In this document: piece by piece, positions 60,056 to 64,000 of the stretch
Layout of the letters: each line of letters begins with the position of its first letter
Numbering within the stretch: position 1 is the first letter of the stretch
Origin: Punica granatum
Lineage: Eukaryota > Streptophyta > Magnoliopsida > Myrtales > Lythraceae
Length of the DNA: 64,000 nucleotides
Assembly: GCF_007655135.1 (NCBI RefSeq)
Contig: NC_045130.1
Span: 24,743,363 to 24,807,362, forward strand
Reading direction: 5' to 3'
Position numbers and translations under genes: made by a program
Notes under the pieces: generated by a model
What the model was told of the DNA's origin: nothing
Databases searched by the model: none
The model's input: only the letters and a program-made list of their open reading frames with translations

Positions 60056-60794
60056 TTGGAGCGAGCTACCCAAGCCCTCGAGAGTTTAGAATGGGTGCAA
60101 GAGGATTATCGCCCAAAGAGAATCCCGACTTTCAACGGAAGCATGAATGTCGAGGAATTCTTGGAGTGGATTTCGGATGTGAACCGATTCTTCGACTACT
60201 ACAGCATCCCCGATGATGGAAGCCGAGTTGATAGAGTTGTTTATCGGCTAAGGGGCAAAGCTTCTACTTGGTGGGAGAAATTGGAAAATAATCATGTTCG
60301 AGATGGAAGGAATTTGGTATTTACGCGGAGGCGTATGAAACAACTCTTAAAGGTTAGATTCTTTCCTTTTGGGATGTGAAGAACGCCTACACGAATCTGA
60401 AGATTGTTGCATGAAGTCTACCTATCCTCTTAATAATGGAAAAACTAATGCTTTTCCCATGACGATTGTTGATGTTAAGGAAAAAGTACAGCTTGAAGAA
60501 GTTTCTATGAAGGGTGACAAATTAAAAGAGAAAGTAATGGAGTCCAAGAATGAAGCAGCTCAAGCGTCACAAGATAATAATGTACTGGTCGAGAAGGATT
60601 TAGTAATTGGCAAGATTCTTCGGGAGGAACTAATTTCAAACTTTTTAGAGAAAGTCCAAGCTGAACTGATTTTAAACCCAGACCAGGTGGAGGTTCAAAG
60701 AGAAATTGCCATGGAACATTTATTGCGGGTCTTAAGTCCAATCGAGCCAAAGTTAGCCGAAGTCTATATGACTCAACCGGGAAAGCAGCAGTAA
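60056..60794 (+). pseudogene. Retrotransposon gag fragment (Gypsy-type)
   Basis: The frame beginning before 60056 reads RIPTFNGSMNVEEFLEWISD, VNRFFDYYSIP, VYRLRGKASTWWEKL and RRMKQLLKVRFFPFG, the conserved core of Gypsy gag. Upstream, an ATG at 59961 (MAKDHPKK) lies in a different frame, so a frameshift precedes the core. Downstream the gag is cut and joined to a 60369-60794 frame rich in Lys and Glu (VKEKVQLEEVSMKGDKLKEK), with no domain I recognise. No protease, RT or integrase is present. Confidence 0.82.
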
Positions 60795-60979
60795 TTCAAC
60801 CAAAGAGATGGCTGGCGAGGAAGCAAAAAGAAGTCGATCTATGAAGAATTACAAGAGATAGTCTGAACAGAAAAGTTGGTCACTAAGTGGCAAGCTAAAA
60901 AGAACTGAAGCGCACACATGAAGCCTAAGAGAAGATCGACGAAGACTCAAGGACGTGTCTTTTTCCAACCGAAAGGGGA

Positions 60980-61520
60980 TGATGTGCTTCAGATTGCAGC
61001 CCAACATGAATTCGAATTTTCGAGACTAGACACGCATTTTAGAAGACTTTGGAACAATAAATTGGCTTCATTAGATATTAATATTCCTATATTGAAATAA
61101 TATAATTTCTCTTAATTATATATTATTTCATATATTAGCTTGAGTCAGTAGTCTTAAGTTTCCTAATTCAAATAATTCATATTATTTTAGGAAAGTAATC
61201 TTGAGAATATTAAATGTCAGTTTCCTATTCTAGAGTCAAGGAAAGTGTCTTTTCTTTATATGTATATGCTAGGATGAGACCTGAAAAATACGAATTTTGA
61301 TGAATATTTTGAACGAAATTACCTAGAGCGTTTCCTCTCTTTTCTTATTTGAACAAGTCCATTGTTTAGTGGCGAAAATCTCGATTCTTATCGTTCATCC
61401 TTGAGCGTGGCGAATTAACTCGACTTTTCTTACTTGTGGCGAGTCATATTATCGAGTGAGTTTTGTTGGTTCTACCCTTCACCCTTCTTTCTTACTCCGT
61501 TCTGGTTCGTGAGCCCATCA
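60980..61520 (+). repeat. 3' LTR (541 bp)
   Basis: It starts TGATGTGCTTCAGATTGCAG and ends GAGCCCATCA, followed by the GATGG target copy. It has no MITE, and so preserves the empty site TATATGCTAGG. Confidence 0.93.
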
Positions 61521-61525
61521 GATGG

Positions 61526-62039
61526 TACAAACCACCATCTTGGCAAAATAGCAGCAAGAAATAGCTGGCAATGATCACTTGGAACGGGAGTGCAAAGTGG
61601 TACAAGCATTCACCGGTTGAATAGCCTCTCATCTAGACCATCGGGGGACTCTGGGAATAGTTCTATCGTCGACTTTGGACAAACTCTTTGCATTTATTGT
61701 AGTTTTTCTTTATTACAAAAGCATTCTATTGACAAACATAATGCATGGTAGGCATTTTTCGATATCAAGATATCAAAAGTACCAGTTTAAGACATCACAG
61801 AAAGCATTAATTATTGTTAGGGGTTACTTTTTAAAATTTTTGAAAAAGATATTATTCTTAAAAATATTGATAGATCAATTGTAGTTTAAACAATAAATCA
61901 AGGTGGACAAACCATGTAATATCAAGAATAAGATCAAACAACAAAAATTAGAATGAAATTGAAAAGCATTCAAAAGTTGAGACCAAAAAACGAATTTTCT
62001 TATTGAGTCAAGATGGTCAATGTGATGGTATTAGAGATG
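61526..62039. other. Spacer, no gene seen
   Basis: AT-rich, without a recognisable motif. Confidence 0.5.
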
Positions 62040-62660
62040 TCTTTCATTAAGCCCGAAAGACTTGAAGAGTCGAAGACACGATAGGCGACGATGAGATCGG
62101 TCGAAAAGAAGAAGGGGCAATATATTTCCTATTTTCTATGGGTTTTGTCATATCTTTTGAATATTTGAAGAGTAAAATATTCATAGAAGATATTAGAGAT
62201 ATTTTTTATGAAATCTTTAGATTATTTAAAAGTGAAAACATCTATATCTCAAAGAGAAGATTATTCTAAAGGAATTTATAATATTTTTGAGATATGCGGG
62301 GTCTTGTATCTATATATGAGGAGTGAGTCTTGTACTTAAGAATACAACTTTGCAAGGGACGGTGAGTATTGGATGAGATCTTTCGGGAATTCTCTTGAGT
62401 TTATTTTCTTTGTCACTCTAGGGTTTAGAGTGAAAAAGGTGATAGAATTGAGAGATCGGGGAGACTCTTCTCGATGAGTGGTCGGTAAGGGGGCATATAA
62501 AACATGAGTGATATCTTAGTTGTAATCTCCGATTTTTCGATTTAATGGATACTCCTGCTCTGTCCGTAGATATTTATCTCCATTTGAGGGCTTTTCAACC
62601 TATATTTGGTGTCGTTATTTTTCGATTTCTCGTGATTCTAATCTCGCTGGACGTCTTTGG
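62040..62660 (+). repeat. Possible Copia LTR / leader upstream of gag
   Basis: The segment has an LTR-like make-up: an AT-rich U3-like part, a TATA-like TATCTATATATGAGGAGTGAG near 62310, then a leader-like part rich in GGTGAGTATTGG and AGGGTTTAGAG words. It stands directly before a Copia gag frame. Its exact ends and a second LTR were not found. Confidence 0.4.
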
Positions 62661-62690
62661 AACAACAGTTGGGATAATAACATAAGGTTT

Positions 62691-63337
62691 TTGGAGCTGT
62701 TAAAGATATTAGGCGTTAGATTAGAGGTGGAGAAATTTGATGGGACAAAGGACTTCGAATTGTTGCGGATAAATTTGAAAGCTTTGCTTGTTCAACATAG
62801 CTTGAAGGAAGCACTAGGAGGAGAGGACAAGCTGGATCCGACTCTGACAGCAAACAAGAAGAAGTCGGTCGTGGCTAAGGCTCTTAGCATAATCGAACTG
62901 AGCATGTCATGCAAAGTCCTGCGGGAGGTGTGTGATTTGAGGCTGGAATTGCTATGTTTGCAGAAGTCCTTGACAAACAGGTTGTACTTGAAACAATGAT
63001 TGTACAAGCTGAGATTGAATCCGGGAACCTCCGTAGGTGATCACGTGCATTTGTCAATCAAATCGTGATGGATCTCGCCAACGTGGATGTCAAGATAGTA
63101 GATGAGGATCAAGTCTTATTGATATTATGTTCTCTATCAGAGTCCTATGAGAGCCTCGTCGACATCATACTTTATGGGAGGACAAGCATCACCAGGGTAA
63201 CGATGGTGAGGGACATCACAATGGGCATATCAACTAAGAAGAGATCTCGTAGCAGGTGTAAGTTAAGGCACCGGAAAAGGACTTGCTGGATTTGCCACGA
63301 GGAAGGCCATCACAAGCGAGACTATCAAAGGTGAAAA
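62691..63337 (+). pseudogene. Copia gag, frameshifted and truncated
   Basis: The first frame reads RLEVEKFDGTKDFELLRINL, KALLVQHSLKEAL, VLREVCDL and KSLTNRLYLKQ, the UBN2-type Copia gag core. It ends at a stop (62997-62999). After a frame change the second frame (63065-63334) reads IVMDLANVDVKIVDEDQVLL, CSLSESYESLVD and the zinc knuckle CWICHEEGHHKRDYQR, in which the last Cys has become Tyr. The remaining pol is absent; instead an LTR fragment of another family begins at 63396. Confidence 0.85.
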
Positions 63338-63395
63338 GTCAAGGCATCGACGAATATAGGGGTGACGAAGCGAAGCATAGGAGAAGGAGACATTA

Positions 63396-63640
63396 TGATG
63401 AGCTAACGGACCAATAATGGACAAAAAAATAAGGGTGAAGGGTCAAACCAACTAAACTTACTCGATAAGATAACTAGTCACGAGTAAGAAAAGTCGTTTT
63501 TATTCGCTATGCTTGAGGATGAATGATAAGAATCGAGGTTTTCAACTCAAAACAAGGAACTTGTTCGGATAAGAAAAAAGAGAAAATGCTATAAGTAATT
63601 TCATTCAAAATATTCATGCCCTTCTCATTTATCAGAATAG
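63396..63640 (-). repeat. LTR 3' fragment related to the 58958-61520 element, minus orientation
   Basis: On the minus strand it reads TTGAATGAAATTACTTATAGC, CGATTCTTATCATTCATCCT, CGACTTTTCTTACTCGTGAC, TTATCGAGTAAGTTTAGTTG and ends GTTAGCTCATCA. Each word has a counterpart in the LTR ending GAGCCCATCA. Similarity fades beyond about 63640. No primer-binding site follows. Confidence 0.75.
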
Positions 63641-64000
63641 AGCTTATATAGTGCTCTTACAACCACTTAGAGATAATGACAGCAATGGAAAGTAAACACA
63701 ACTAGTTCCCAAGCATGGGAAAGATAAAGTTTAAATGAAGATTGTTGAACAAGAGTCTCCAATCATTAACTCCCCATCCACCTTACTACAACCACTATTA
63801 TTTGAAGTAAATTCGTCCAAAATGTAAGTGGGTAATTAATGACTCACCTACTCCACTTGATTAGGTGTTTGACCACTTATTTCTTTGTACTTAAGTATGG
63901 TAATGGGCTCAGGCAAGTTGCAGCAAGCTTTTTGGCCTCGGAACACATGATAGAACCCGAACTATATTTAGCCTTGTCCTAGACTGCATTCTGGGGCACA
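63641..64000. other. Window end, no gene seen
   Basis: Possibly the diverged 5' part of the inverted LTR; otherwise unassigned. Confidence 0.4.

Larger units (their letters stand above)
58958..61520 (+). mobile_element. Gag-only non-autonomous LTR retrotransposon
   Basis: It is a complete element with a 5-bp target duplication, GATGG (58953-58957 and 61521-61525). The 5' LTR is 58958-59858 and the 3' LTR 60980-61520; both start TGATGTGCTTCAGATTGCAG and end GAGCCCATCA. A primer-binding site TGGTATCAGAGA (59861-59872) and a purine tract GAAAGGGGA just before the 3' LTR are present. Only a gag-like coding region lies inside. The 5' LTR is longer because a 345-bp MITE has inserted. Confidence 0.95.

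Overview
This is a window of plant nuclear DNA. It has spliced genes with GT-AG introns, plastid transit peptides, and abundant LTR retrotransposons primed by initiator-Met tRNA, plus MULE and MITE DNA transposons. The host genes (chloroplast FKBP, PHLOEM PROTEIN 2 lectins, chloroplast IMPL1) point to a dicot. The species cannot be fixed from sequence alone.

Layout. 1-5046 holds the first two exons of a minus-strand chloroplast FKBP prolyl isomerase; its later exons are not visible. 5047-8725 is AT-rich spacer with a MITE and AT-rich tandem repeats. 8726-13209 is an intact three-exon PP2-A9-like lectin gene. 13.2-33.3 kb is a nest of repeats without host genes. It contains minisatellites, a pyrimidine-rich tract, inverted copies of one large retroelement-like family (20.3 kb plus, 32.5-33.3 kb minus), and a 7.0-kb MULE (21554-28564) with long TIRs and a 9-bp TSD. 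The MULE carries a disabled transposase gene with a reiterated 3' exon and, convergently, a GRF zinc-finger ORF. 34953-48880 is a tandem duplication of a ~4-kb unit. Each unit holds a PP2-A1-like gene broken by a different 1-bp deletion, followed by an older PP2 exon relic. A Gypsy-derived LTR array sits inside unit 1. 49799-58078 is a nine-exon minus-strand IMPL1 gene with Copia-type fragments in its large second intron. 58958-61520 is a small gag-only LTR retrotransposon with a palindromic MITE in its 5' LTR. 62.0-64.0 kb is a degraded Copia gag region abutting an inverted LTR fragment.

How the genes relate. The PP2 genes form a same-strand cluster (PP2-A9-like, then two broken PP2-A1-like copies) ending convergently against IMPL1. 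From memory, Arabidopsis IMPL1 (At1g31190) and PP2-A9 (At1g31200) are also neighbours, so this looks like old microsynteny later expanded by transposons and a local duplication. I found no defence-like or operon-like novel system. The least ordinary items are the reciprocal PP2 frameshifts, the tandem LTR array of an already deleted Gypsy derivative, and the exon amplification plus GRF ORF in the MULE.
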